Shown: positions 7,246 to 15,532 of the stretch, in pieces
Layout: each line of letters starts with the position of its first letter
Position numbering within the stretch: position 1 is the first letter of the stretch
Assembly (NCBI GenBank): GCA_900768135.1
Contig: CAAGBT010000060.1
Coordinates: 1 to 41,415, forward strand
Direction of reading: 5' to 3'
Origin: an uncultured Oscillospiraceae bacterium
Lineage (GTDB): Bacteria; Bacillota; Clostridia; Oscillospirales; Oscillospiraceae
DNA length: 41,415 nt
Translations under genes and position numbers: made by a program
The notes under the pieces: generated by a model
What the model was told of the DNA's origin: nothing
Database searches by the model: none
Seen by the model: only the letters and a program-made list of their open reading frames with translations

Positions 7246-9087
7246 TCAGTCCGGACGCAGCCATTCAGGCATCTCCGTTCCCTCCTCGGGCGGCTCGGGA
7301 ACCGGCGTGGTGGGAACCGGCTCCTCCGTGCCGGGATCGGGTGCGGGAGCGGGATCGACCGTTGTTCCCGGATCGATGGCCGCACCGGGATCGGGCGCGG
7401 TCGTTTTGCTCTTTCCGACCAGCACGATGCGGTTGCGCGCCTTGTAGTTGCTGGTAGCCTCGAAGGTGGAGAAAATGAGCTTGCCGTCGCCGGAGTAGAC
7501 GTTGCGGTAGGTCTTTACCTTGTAGCCGGTGTAGGCGGTCTGCTCCACCTTGCGCTCGCCGGCGCCCAGCTCGTTGGTCTCGATGATCTCCTCTTCAAAA
7601 GGGATGGTCTCCAGCACGTCCACGCGGATCTTGACGTAGGTATCGTCCGCCTTGGTGCCAAGCAGCGTGACCTTGATGTAATCCTTCTTGCCCCTGGTGT
7701 AAAACTCCGCGCGCACCTTGATGGGATACATCGTATTGTTGCGGAACTCGAACTCCGGCCCGCCCTCGGCAACGGTGGCGTCAAGCCCCAGGCCGATATA
7801 ATCCGAAGCAAAGCCGTGGTTCACGCGCTGCACGATCTCAAGGTTCGCATAGAGCGCCGCGGCATAGAGCGTGGAGCTTGCCTGGCACGCGCCGCCGCCA
7901 TACATATCCACCGTTTTGCCCTGATAGTAGCCGGGCGCGGGGCTGTAGCCGTTGGCCTTGGTAAAAGGCGTGACAAGCGGGCTGTACTTCATCGTCTCGC
8001 CTGCGTTGAGAATATAGCCGTCGATGCGCGAGGCCGTGAGCTGCACATTTTTGTGCCGACCCGGCGCGCCGCCGACGCGCGTGGTGTAGGAACTCAGCTC
8101 GTCGCGGAAGAGGACCTCGCGAAGCTGCTCGGCCGTCACGTCCGGCAGCTCGACCGACGCCTTGACGGTGAAGGTCTCGCCCGGCGCGGCGGCGTCGTAT
8201 GCCGCCTGCAGATCATCGAGCGCAAACTGCACGCCCGCATGGTCGGCCGTGATGCTGTCGGTCTCCTTATCGTAAGCCGCGTTGACCTTTTCGCCGATGA
8301 GCGATTCGCGCGCGGCGGCAAGATCGACCGGCTGCGCGGGGATGACCTCGTAAACGCCGCTCTCCTGCCCGGCGGGATACAGCGTGACCTGCGCATTTTG
8401 CCCGCCGCTGAAGTAGGCCCGGCGCAGCAGATCGGCCAGCATATACTCTTTATCGTCTGCAACGGCGCGGCCGTCCATCGGCTTCGTGGCGCTGACCCTG
8501 CCGTCCTCGGTCACGCTGATGGAGAATTCCACGGGCTCGCAGTTGACCGTGCGCAGCAGCGCGCGGCCCAGCGAGCGGAGCGCCTGCTCCGTCTCGTCCG
8601 CCGCATCGGCGGAGATCTCCTCCGGCGCGAGCAGAGCGCGCAGATAGCTTGCCCCCGCCGTCAGGATGCTGTCGGAGCCGGGGCCTCCGCATTGGAACGC
8701 CTCCTCCGCGCACCAGCTGTGATCCGCCTCCGGCACGGCGGCAAACGACGCCTGCCCAACCTCCGTGCCGTCGGGCAGGATAAAGCTGACGGACGCATCC
8801 TCCGCACGCGCCGCATTTTCGTTCAGCTGCGCTGCAAGCTCCTGCTGCGTCATGCCGCCGCAATCCACGCCGTTGACCGAGGTGTTGGGATAAAAGCGCT
8901 GCGCGTTCACCGCCCACGCGCCAAGCCCCAAATAGGCTGCCGCCAGTACGCCGACGGCGGCAAGAGATATCTTCCAGCCCCTGCCGCTCTTTTTGCGCGG
9001 CGCTCCCGTCTGCTGCTCCGCGTGCATCAGGCGCTTGCCGCCCTTTCTTCTCTTCTTTTCCTCAAAGGCGCCAGAAGTTTCTTCCAT
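7246..9087 (-). CDS. VanW family envelope protein
   Basis: 613 residues from ATG 9087, preceded by AGGAGGAG. The first 37 residues are basic and cytoplasmic, with one transmembrane anchor at about 38-60, so the rest is outside the cell. The extracellular part has a peptidoglycan-binding-like region (PF12229 type) in the first half. The VanW domain follows, marked by LSSYTTRVGG, NVQLTASRIDGYILNAGE and YGGGACQASSTLYAAAL. Next come a beta-rich G5-like segment and a Pro/Asp/Gly-rich tail that may span the wall. VanW was named from vancomycin-resistance clusters, but its biochemical role is not established. No van genes are nearby, so resistance should not be inferred. Confidence 0.85.
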   Translation of the reverse strand: MEETSGAFEEKKRRKGGKRLMHAEQQTGAPRKKSGRGWKISLAAVGVLAAAYLGLGAWAVNAQRFYPNTSVNGVDCGGMTQQELAAQLNENAARAEDASVSFILPDGTEVGQASFAAVPEADHSWCAEEAFQCGGPGSDSILTAGASYLRALLAPEEISADAADETEQALRSLGRALLRTVNCEPVEFSISVTEDGRVSATKPMDGRAVADDKEYMLADLLRRAYFSGGQNAQVTLYPAGQESGVYEVIPAQPVDLAAARESLIGEKVNAAYDKETDSITADHAGVQFALDDLQAAYDAAAPGETFTVKASVELPDVTAEQLREVLFRDELSSYTTRVGGAPGRHKNVQLTASRIDGYILNAGETMKYSPLVTPFTKANGYSPAPGYYQGKTVDMYGGGACQASSTLYAAALYANLEIVQRVNHGFASDYIGLGLDATVAEGGPEFEFRNNTMYPIKVRAEFYTRGKKDYIKVTLLGTKADDTYVKIRVDVLETIPFEEEIIETNELGAGERKVEQTAYTGYKVKTYRNVYSGDGKLIFSTFEATSNYKARNRIVLVGKSKTTAPDPGAAIDPGTTVDPAPAPDPGTEEPVPTTPVPEPPEEGTEMPEWLRPD

Positions 9088-9130
9088 TTCGGCTCCTCCT
9101 ATGCTTTTCATCATTTTGTCCATACAGTAT

Positions 9131-9159
9131 AGCATATATTTTGAGAAAAAGGATAACAA
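9131..9159 (-). promoter_or_regulatory. promoter of the VanW-family gene
   Basis: On the minus strand, TTGTTA (complement of 9154-9159), a 17-base spacer and TATGCT (complement of 9131-9136). It lies just downstream of the end of the Noc/ParB gene, so VanW can be expressed independently. Confidence 0.6.
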
Positions 9160-9188
9160 TTTGGTGACAAATTCGCCGCTCCCGCGCG

Positions 9189-10007
9189 TTATCCCGCCTG
9201 CCTTTTTGCCTGCCGCGGGATGCGGATGGTCAGCAGGATCTCGCTTTCCGTATCCTCGCGGCAGACGTTTGCCGCCACGCCCGCGCGCTGCATAAGCCCA
9301 ACGGAGCGTCGGATGGTATTGAGAAAGATGCGCACATCCTTGATCACATAGGTCGGCGCGCGCATTGGCGTTTTCTGCGCGGTTTTCAGCAGCTGGTCGA
9401 TATACGCCTCGCTCTGGGCAACGTTATAGCCGCGCGCGGTGATAACCCGCAGTGCCTGCACGCGCTGCTCCTCATCCGCAAGGCGCAGCAGCGCGCGGGC
9501 ATGGCGCTCGGACAGGCCGTGTTCGCGCAGCATCAGCGCGCACTCCGGCGACAGGCGCAGCAGCCGGAGCTTATTGGCCACGGCAGACTGCGACCGCCCC
9601 AGCCGTTCCGCCGCCTGCTCCTGCGAAAGCCCATAGGCGGCAATGAGCCGGGCAATGGCGGCAGCCTCCTCAAAGTAATGCAGGTCGCTGCGCTGAAGAT
9701 TCTCGATGAGCGCGAGCAGCGCGCTCTCCTCCTCATCGGAGCGCGCAAGCAGACAGGGAACCTCCCGCAGTCCCGCAAGCTTTGCCGCGCGCAGGCGGCG
9801 CTCGCCGGCGATCAGCTCGTAGCCGCTCTCGCCCCGGCGGACAGTGAGCGGCTGAAGGATGCCATAGCGCAGGATGCTTTCGCTCAGCTCGCGCAGAGCA
9901 TCCTCTTCAAAGTAGCGGCGCGGCTGGTTGGGATTGGGACGCAGGCTGTCTACGGGCAGATAGAACACGCGCTGCGACACAAACGGCTTTTTTTCTTTGA
10001 TTTTCAT
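9189..10007 (-). CDS. noc: ParB/Noc-family DNA-binding protein
   Basis: 272 residues from ATG 10007 with AAGGAGG upstream. It has the ParB CTPase core, GERRLRA at 68-74 and ENLQRSDL at 102-109. A helix-turn-helix follows at about 127-152, then a C-terminal dimerisation region. It lacks the GLGKGLGALL ParA-stimulating motif that the other ParB in this window (28695-29585) has at its N-terminus. This suggests a Noc-like role (nucleoid occlusion) or another ParA-independent job. The membrane-targeting helix at the start of Bacillus Noc is not obvious either: the N-terminus is short and basic. No parA gene adjoins it. Family certain, Noc identity probable. Confidence 0.75.
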   Translation of the reverse strand: MKIKEKKPFVSQRVFYLPVDSLRPNPNQPRRYFEEDALRELSESILRYGILQPLTVRRGESGYELIAGERRLRAAKLAGLREVPCLLARSDEEESALLALIENLQRSDLHYFEEAAAIARLIAAYGLSQEQAAERLGRSQSAVANKLRLLRLSPECALMLREHGLSERHARALLRLADEEQRVQALRVITARGYNVAQSEAYIDQLLKTAQKTPMRAPTYVIKDVRIFLNTIRRSVGLMQRAGVAANVCREDTESEILLTIRIPRQAKRQAG

Positions 10008-10100
10008 AGATTTCCCCCTCCTTTTTCTTCCATTTTACACGCCCGGCAGCGCGAAAATGGGCGAATACTGCGGACGGGGAAATTTTTATTTCCGGGCGGC

Positions 10101-10138
10101 AAAAAGGGACGCGCTCCCTCTTCAGGAGTGCGTCCCTT
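10101..10138 (-). terminator. terminator of the ATP synthase operon
   Basis: On the minus strand a 14-bp stem with one mismatch (10125-10138 with 10106-10119 region) is followed by five T residues (A residues at 10101-10105 on the plus strand). It lies about 35 bp past the atpC stop. Confidence 0.88.
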
Positions 10139-10171
10139 CCGGCTATCCGTTCCTTTCTGCGAAGCGGGCGG

Positions 10172-10579
10172 TCATTTATCCCGCTGCTTTACGGCGGCGC
10201 GGCTGAGCGCGCGCGCCATGCGCGCTGCGGCAAGCGCGTGTTCCTGCGCGCTGCGCTTTTGCAGCAGCGCTTCCTTTGCTGCGGCGGCCGTTTCCTCTGC
10301 GCGGCGCAGGTCGATCTCGTCCGGATGCTCCGCCGTATCGACCAGAAGCAGCGCCTCGCTGCTCTCCACTTTCAGCAGCCCCTCAGACACGGCGGCGATC
10401 TGTTCCTCGCCCGTATCCGTGTGCAGTGTCATGATCCCGGGAACGATGGCGATGACAACGTTTTCGTGGTGCGCCATCACGCCGTACATCCCGTCGATCG
10501 TCGGCACCGTGAGCGACTGGCACGGCCCGTCGTAAAACACGCGCTCGGCGGCAAGCACCTGAAGGTGGAAGCTCTTCAT
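10172..10579 (-). CDS. atpC: F-type ATP synthase epsilon subunit
   Basis: Epsilon is part of the central stalk and inhibits or couples the F1 motor. 135 residues. An N-terminal beta-sandwich starts FHLQVLAAERVFYDG and includes the PTIDGMYGVMAHHENVV segment, followed by a C-terminal two-helix region rich in Ala, Arg and Glu. The ATG (10577-10579) overlaps the stop of atpD in an ATGA arrangement, so translation is coupled. It is the last gene of the operon. Confidence 0.93.
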   Translation of the reverse strand: MKSFHLQVLAAERVFYDGPCQSLTVPTIDGMYGVMAHHENVVIAIVPGIMTLHTDTGEEQIAAVSEGLLKVESSEALLLVDTAEHPDEIDLRRAEETAAAAKEALLQKRSAQEHALAAARMARALSRAAVKQRDK

Positions 10580-11985
10580 TGCAGCGCCCCGCTTTCCATC
10601 TTCTTCGCTTTCTCCAGCGCCTCGTCCAGCGTGCCGACGTTGTAAAACGCCATTTCGGGATAATCGTCCATTTCGCCGGCAAGGATCGCTTCAAATCCGC
10701 GCAGCGTTTCCTCCAGCGGAACGTAAACGCCGGGCAGACCTGTGAACTTCTCGGCGACAAAGGTCGGCTGGGCAAGGAAGCGCTGGAGCTTGCGCGCGCG
10801 GTTGACCGTCAGCTTATCCGCGTCGCTCAGCTCTTCCATGCCGAGGATAGCGATGATATCCTGCAATTCGCGGTATTTCTGCAAGGTCTCCTGCACGCCG
10901 CGCGCGATGCGGTAGTGCCGCTCGCCCACGATGGACTCCTCCAGGATGCGGGACGAGGACTCCAGCGGATCGACCGCCGGATACAGCCCCTGCTCGGCGA
11001 TCTTGCGGCTGAGGACCGTGGTGGCGTCCAGATGGGAAAAGGTTGTCGCCGGGGCGGGGTCGGTCAGGTCGTCCGCCGGGACGTAGACCGCCTGCACGGA
11101 GGTGATCGATCCGCTTTGCGTGGAGGTGATGCGCTCCTGCAGCTCGCCCATCTCATTGGCGAGCGTGGGCTGATAGCCCACGGCGGAGGGCATCCGCCCG
11201 AGCAGCGTGGAGACCTCGCTGCCCGCCTGCACAAAGCGGAAGATATTATCGATGAACAGCAGCACGTCGCGCTGCTCCTCGTCGCGGAAATATTCCGCCA
11301 TGGTAAGCCCCGTGAGCGCCACGCGCATACGCACGCCCGGCGCCTCGTTCATCTGCCCGAAGACGAGCGCGGTCTTGTCGATCACGCCGCTCTCGTGCAT
11401 CTCGCGCCAGAGGTCGTTGCCCTCGCGGCTGCGCTCGCCCACGCCGGTAAAGATCGAGTACCCGCCGTGTTCCACGGCGATATTGTGGATCAGCTCCTGA
11501 ATAAGCACCGTTTTCCCCACGCCCGCGCCGCCGAACAGGCCGATCTTGCCGCCGCGCGGATAGGGTTCCAGCAGATCGATGACCTTGATGCCTGTTTCGA
11601 GAATGTCAACGCTCGGGTTCTGCTCGAAAAACGGGGGCGGCTCGCGGTGGATGCTGCGGCGCGGCGCATCGTCCGCGATGGGTGCGCCGCCGTCGATCGG
11701 GTCGCCGAACACATCGAACAGCCTGCCGAGCGTCGCCGTGCCGACCGGCACGCGCAGCCCGCAGCCCTCCGCCGTTACCTCCATGCCGCGGGCAAGGCCC
11801 TCGCTGCCGGAAAGCATGACGCAGCGCACCGTTTCCGCATCGCGGTGCTGCGCCACCTCCATCCGGCAGCATTTGCCGTTCAGCGTAACGGAAAGCGCCT
11901 CGCGGATGCGCGGCAGCCCGCCGCCCTCCGGAAAGCGGACGTCCACCACGCTGCCGGCCACCTGAATGATCTTACCCCTGCGCAT
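10576..11985 (-). CDS. atpD: F-type ATP synthase beta subunit
   Basis: The catalytic subunit of F1. 469 residues from ATG 11985 (AAGGGGGG upstream); the longer in-frame extension overlaps atpG and is not needed for family length. The P-loop is GGAGVGKT. GERSREGNDLW carries the catalytic-Glu region, and FIDNIFRF and ADDLTDPAPATTFSHLDATTVLSR are family signatures. It overlaps the 3' end of atpG by 14 bases and the start of atpC by 4, so these three genes are translationally coupled. All catalytic motifs look intact. Confidence 0.96.
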   Translation of the reverse strand: MRRGKIIQVAGSVVDVRFPEGGGLPRIREALSVTLNGKCCRMEVAQHRDAETVRCVMLSGSEGLARGMEVTAEGCGLRVPVGTATLGRLFDVFGDPIDGGAPIADDAPRRSIHREPPPFFEQNPSVDILETGIKVIDLLEPYPRGGKIGLFGGAGVGKTVLIQELIHNIAVEHGGYSIFTGVGERSREGNDLWREMHESGVIDKTALVFGQMNEAPGVRMRVALTGLTMAEYFRDEEQRDVLLFIDNIFRFVQAGSEVSTLLGRMPSAVGYQPTLANEMGELQERITSTQSGSITSVQAVYVPADDLTDPAPATTFSHLDATTVLSRKIAEQGLYPAVDPLESSSRILEESIVGERHYRIARGVQETLQKYRELQDIIAILGMEELSDADKLTVNRARKLQRFLAQPTFVAEKFTGLPGVYVPLEETLRGFEAILAGEMDDYPEMAFYNVGTLDEALEKAKKMESGALQ

Positions 11986-12886
11986 GATGCAGCGCCCCCC
12001 TTTCAGTGTTGTGTTTGCTCCTTGCACCGGCGGAGACCTCGGTGATCTCCTGCGTGATGCTGCCCTGCCGCTCGTGATTGTAGGCAAGCGTCAGCTCACG
12101 CAGCAGCTCTTCCTCGTTCTGGTTGGCGGCGTCCATCGCCGCGGCGCGGGCGTTCTGCTCGGCGCAGAAGCTATCGACCACCGCCGCGTAGAGGAATCCC
12201 GCCACATATGCAGGCACAACGCTTGCCAGCACCGCCTCCGGCGACGGCTCGAAGCGGATCTGCCGCAGACGCCGCTTCTCCTCTGCCGAAAGAAAGCGGT
12301 GGCTTTCCAGCGGCAGCAGGCGCGCCGTGCGCACGCTCATATCCACGCCGTTCCCCAGATCGGTGTAGATCACGAATATTTTGCTGATCTCCCGCCGGTC
12401 GTAAAGGTCCAGCAGCAGCGCTGCGACCGCGCGCGCGTGGGAAAGCGACGGATTCTGCGCCGTATAGAGAAAGCTCTTCTCTACCGACACGCCGTGGTTA
12501 GCAAAAAACTGCCGCCCGTTGCTGCCAACCACAAACAGCCGGCTGTTGGGATGCTTTTTTATCCGGCGCAGCGTTTCCTGGATAACATTCTGGTTGTATG
12601 CGCCGGCAAGCCCCCTGTCCGCCGTTACCACAAGGTAGGCGTAGGTGCCGGGCTGGGTGTCGTCGTCGGCGTCGCCTTCAAAGAAATAGGGGCTGTTCAG
12701 CTCCTCTGCGCACTGAAAAATGCGCTCGATCTCGCCGGAAATCGCCTCGAAAAACGGGCGCGTTCTGGCAAGCTCCTCCTTCGCCCGCCGCATCTTGGTC
12801 GAGGCGATAAGGTACATGGCGTTGGTGACCTTCTGCGTGCTTTTCACACTGCTGATATGGTCGCGGATATCCTTCATGCCCGGCAT
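11972..12886 (-). CDS. atpG: F-type ATP synthase gamma subunit
   Basis: The rotor shaft of F1. 304 residues, slightly longer than the usual 285-295. The start MPGMKDIRDHISSVKSTQKV matches the family N-terminus, and ATG 12886 has GAGGTGAGG upstream; a second in-frame ATG at 12877 is less well placed. The C-terminal part, AMDAANQNEEELLRELTLAYN followed by RQGSITQEITEV, is the conserved helix that enters the alpha/beta ring. The gene sits between alpha and beta as in ordinary F1 operons. Confidence 0.94.
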   Translation of the reverse strand: MPGMKDIRDHISSVKSTQKVTNAMYLIASTKMRRAKEELARTRPFFEAISGEIERIFQCAEELNSPYFFEGDADDDTQPGTYAYLVVTADRGLAGAYNQNVIQETLRRIKKHPNSRLFVVGSNGRQFFANHGVSVEKSFLYTAQNPSLSHARAVAALLLDLYDRREISKIFVIYTDLGNGVDMSVRTARLLPLESHRFLSAEEKRRLRQIRFEPSPEAVLASVVPAYVAGFLYAAVVDSFCAEQNARAAAMDAANQNEEELLRELTLAYNHERQGSITQEITEVSAGARSKHNTERGALHHAQG

Positions 12887-12905
12887 AGGCGCCCTCACCT
12901 CGCTT

Positions 12906-14648
12906 TTACTGCGCCAGCGTCTGCTGTGCGTATTCCTTTGCGCACGCGGCAATGAGCGCCTGCTGTTCATCGCTGAGCGTGCCGCTCTGCTCGATGGCGC
13001 GGCACAGCGCGCCCTGCGTATCGCGGAAATGCTGCAAAAGCAGCGGCAGAAAATCCTCGATCTGATCCGGCGGCACGCCTTCAAGCGCATGGCTCAGCCC
13101 CGCAACCAGCAGGATGACCTGCTCGTACTGCTCATAGGGGTGGTACTGCTTCTGGCGCAGCATACGCATCAGCCCCTGCCCGTAGGCCAGCAGGTGGGCG
13201 GTCGCACCGTCGAGATCGCTGGAAAACTGCGTAAACGTCTCCATTTCGCGGTACTGCGAAAGGTCGAGACGGATGGTCTTTGCGGCCTTTTTCATCGCCC
13301 TGGTCTGCGCGTCGCCGCCCACACGGGAAACGGACAGGCCCACGTTCACCGCCGGACGCTGACCGGAAAAGAAGAGCTTCGTTTCCAGGATGAGCTGCCC
13401 ATCGGTAATGGAGATGACGTTGGTCGGGATATAGGCCGACACATCGCCCGACTGTGTTTCCACGATCGGCAGCGCCGTGAGGCTGCCGCCGCCGCGCTCG
13501 TCGCTCAGACGCGCTGCGCGCTCGAGCAGGCGGGAGTGCAGATAAAACACATCGCCCGGATACGCCTCGCGGCCCGGAGACCGCTCGAGCAGCAGGCTCA
13601 TTGCACGGTAGGCGATGGCGTGTTTGGAAAGGTCGTCGTAAACGATCAGCACGTCGCGGCCCTGATACATGAAATATTCGCCCATGGCGCAGCCGGCGTA
13701 GGGCGCGATATACTGAAGCGGCGAGGGGTCGCTGGCAGGCGCATTCACGATGATGGTGTAATCCATTGCGCCGTGCTGCGCCAGCGTCCGCCGCAGCTGC
13801 GCCACCGAGCTTGCTTTCTGCCCGATGGCAACATAGATGCAGATCACATTCCTGCCCTTCTGGTTCACGATGGTATCGAGGGCAATGGCCGTTTTGCCGG
13901 TCTGGCGATCGCCGATGATCAGCTCGCGCTGCCCGCGGCCGATGGGAAACATGGAATCAACGCAGAGGATGCCGGTCTCCAGCGGCGTATCCACGCTCTT
14001 CCGGTCGATAATACCGGGAGCCGGGCTTTCCACAGGGCGGTAGCCCTCGGCGCGGATATCGCCCAGCCCATCAACCGGCACGCCGAGAGCATTGACCACA
14101 CGGCCAAGAAAGCCCTCGCCCACGGGAACGCCCGCAGTACGCCCGGTGCGGCGCACCGCGCTGCCCGCGCAGACGCTCGCGTCATCGTCGAACAGGATAC
14201 AGCCGGCGCTCTCCTCTGAAAGATCCAGCACCATGCCGCGCACGCCGCCTTCAAACAGCAGGATCTCGCCGTAAGCCGCGCCGGCAAGGCCGTCCACACG
14301 GGCGATACCGTCGCCCACGGTGAGGACTGTGCCGATCTCCTGGGCAAGCGCCTTCGGCGTCCAGGAAAGGACGGTCTCCTTCAGCAGGGGGATCACGTCG
14401 CCGTCCGTCTGCGCCAGCCGCTCCAGCGCGTCGCGGAACTGGCGCAGCCTGCCCTCGGCGCTCCAGTCGTACACCTCCGCGCCGACCTCCAGCCGGAAGC
14501 CGCCGGGATAGGCGCTGCTCTCGCGCCACGAAAGCGTGACGCCGGCGCCGTATTTTTCCTTTAAAAACGCAAGAAAGCGCGCCTCCTGCTCCGCCGTAGG
14601 ACGGACAGAGGAAAGCAGCACCGCCTCCCGCGTGATCTGTTCAGTCAT
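12906..14648 (-). CDS. atpA: ATP synthase alpha subunit with fused delta C-terminal domain
   Basis: 580 residues, about 80 more than a normal alpha. Residues about 9-78 resemble the C-terminal domain of the delta subunit: LSSVRPTAEQE, a Lys-Tyr-Gly turn, GVTLSW, PGGFRLEVGAEVYDWS and EGRLRQF, matching the delta pattern VxL...GGxxxRxGDxVxDxSxxGRLxxL. From about 88 on it is ordinary alpha: EIGTVLTVGDGIARV, P-loop GDRQTGKTAI, and the ...GYRPVESPAPGI and SVSRVGGDAQ signatures. ATG 14648 overlaps the end of atpF by 8 bases. No separate atpH gene exists in the operon, where it would normally lie between atpF and atpA. The delta N-terminal helical domain is missing. No frameshift is apparent; both parts are one uninterrupted frame. 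Confidence 0.92.
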   Translation of the reverse strand: MTEQITREAVLLSSVRPTAEQEARFLAFLKEKYGAGVTLSWRESSAYPGGFRLEVGAEVYDWSAEGRLRQFRDALERLAQTDGDVIPLLKETVLSWTPKALAQEIGTVLTVGDGIARVDGLAGAAYGEILLFEGGVRGMVLDLSEESAGCILFDDDASVCAGSAVRRTGRTAGVPVGEGFLGRVVNALGVPVDGLGDIRAEGYRPVESPAPGIIDRKSVDTPLETGILCVDSMFPIGRGQRELIIGDRQTGKTAIALDTIVNQKGRNVICIYVAIGQKASSVAQLRRTLAQHGAMDYTIIVNAPASDPSPLQYIAPYAGCAMGEYFMYQGRDVLIVYDDLSKHAIAYRAMSLLLERSPGREAYPGDVFYLHSRLLERAARLSDERGGGSLTALPIVETQSGDVSAYIPTNVISITDGQLILETKLFFSGQRPAVNVGLSVSRVGGDAQTRAMKKAAKTIRLDLSQYREMETFTQFSSDLDGATAHLLAYGQGLMRMLRQKQYHPYEQYEQVILLVAGLSHALEGVPPDQIEDFLPLLLQHFRDTQGALCRAIEQSGTLSDEQQALIAACAKEYAQQTLAQ

Positions 14649-15126
14649 GGTCTCCGCGCTCCTCCGCCGTGTTCAGGAACCGGTCGTAGGCCTCGGAGGT
14701 GCTTGAAAGAACCAGCTTTTCCGCTGCGGCACTCATCAGCTCGGAAACCTCGTCCTTCGCCTGCGCCAGCACGCGCTCGCGCTCGTTCGCGGCGGCGGCG
14801 CGCGCCTTGGCCATGACCTCGTCCGCCTGCTGCTGCGCCTGCGCGCGGCGCTCGTCCGCCTCGTGCTGCAGCGCTTCCTCGGCGCTTCTGCGGCGCGCGG
14901 CGATCTCTTCATCGGCATTTTTCAGCTGGGCTTCATAGTCCGCCTTTGTCTGCTCGGCCTGCGCAAGCGCGGCCTTTGCATCCGCGTCCATCTTTTCATA
15001 GTGCGCCCTGCGGCCGTCCATATACTTCCGCACGGGCTGATAAAGCAGGAAATACAGCCCTCCGAAGAGGATCACAAAGTTCAGCGCGTGCAGCAGGATC
15101 TGCTGCAGGTTGATATTCAGCGGCAT
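14641..15126 (-). CDS. atpF: F-type ATP synthase b subunit
   Basis: The peripheral stalk subunit. 161 residues, the usual size. One N-terminal transmembrane helix (about 9-30, LLHALNFVILFGGLYFLLYQPV) is followed by a long charged coiled-coil helix rich in Ala, Glu, Lys and Arg. ATG 15126 has AAGGAGG upstream. Its 3' end overlaps atpA. In normal enzymes the b C-terminus binds the delta C-terminal domain; here that domain is on alpha, so b may contact alpha directly. Confidence 0.93.
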   Translation of the reverse strand: MPLNINLQQILLHALNFVILFGGLYFLLYQPVRKYMDGRRAHYEKMDADAKAALAQAEQTKADYEAQLKNADEEIAARRRSAEEALQHEADERRAQAQQQADEVMAKARAAAANERERVLAQAKDEVSELMSAAAEKLVLSSTSEAYDRFLNTAEERGDHD

Positions 15127-15161
15127 AGATCAGTCGCCTCCTTTTCGGGAGATGTTCGTCG

Positions 15162-15515
15162 TCAAAGGACAAAGATAATAAGGATGGCCACAATCAGCGC
15201 GTAGATGATGACCGTCTCGATGAACACAAGGCCCATCATCATCGCCGCGCGGATAGGGCCGGCCGCTTCCGGCTGGCGGGCAATGGCCTCGGTCGATTTG
15301 CTAACCGCAATGCCCATGGCCAGCGCGCCGCCAAGGCACGCCACGCCGATCATCGCGCCGGACGCCATTGCCTTGGAGGAGGTCACGTCCGCCTCGCTGC
15401 TGGCCGCCGCAGCGGCCTCAGGGGCAGGCTCTCCGGCGGCGAGCGCCGGAACGGAAAGGGCGAAAAGCGCGATCAGCAGCACAAGGAGCGCCGCAAGGTT
15501 CTTCATCGTTTTCAT
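15162..15515 (-). CDS. atpE: F-type ATP synthase c subunit (second copy, c2)
   Basis: The rotor-ring subunit. 117 residues, longer than the usual 75-90 because of an N-terminal signal-peptide-like segment (about 1-26, ending SVPALA-AGE) and a short Ala/Glu linker. Two membrane helices follow, joined by the polar loop ARQPEA. Helix 2 carries the ion-binding glutamate in FIETVIIY. The Gln that helps bind Na+ in helix 1 of Na+-type c subunits is replaced by Met by eye alignment, which argues for protons. It lies between atpB and atpF. Confidence 0.9.
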   Translation of the reverse strand: MKTMKNLAALLVLLIALFALSVPALAAGEPAPEAAAAASSEADVTSSKAMASGAMIGVACLGGALAMGIAVSKSTEAIARQPEAAGPIRAAMMMGLVFIETVIIYALIVAILIIFVL

Positions 15516-15532
15516 GGCAAGGTACCTCTCTT

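Noticed and set aside
7246..9087. Vancomycin resistance
   Set aside because: VanW alone does not give resistance; no ligase, dehydrogenase or sensor kinase genes are present.
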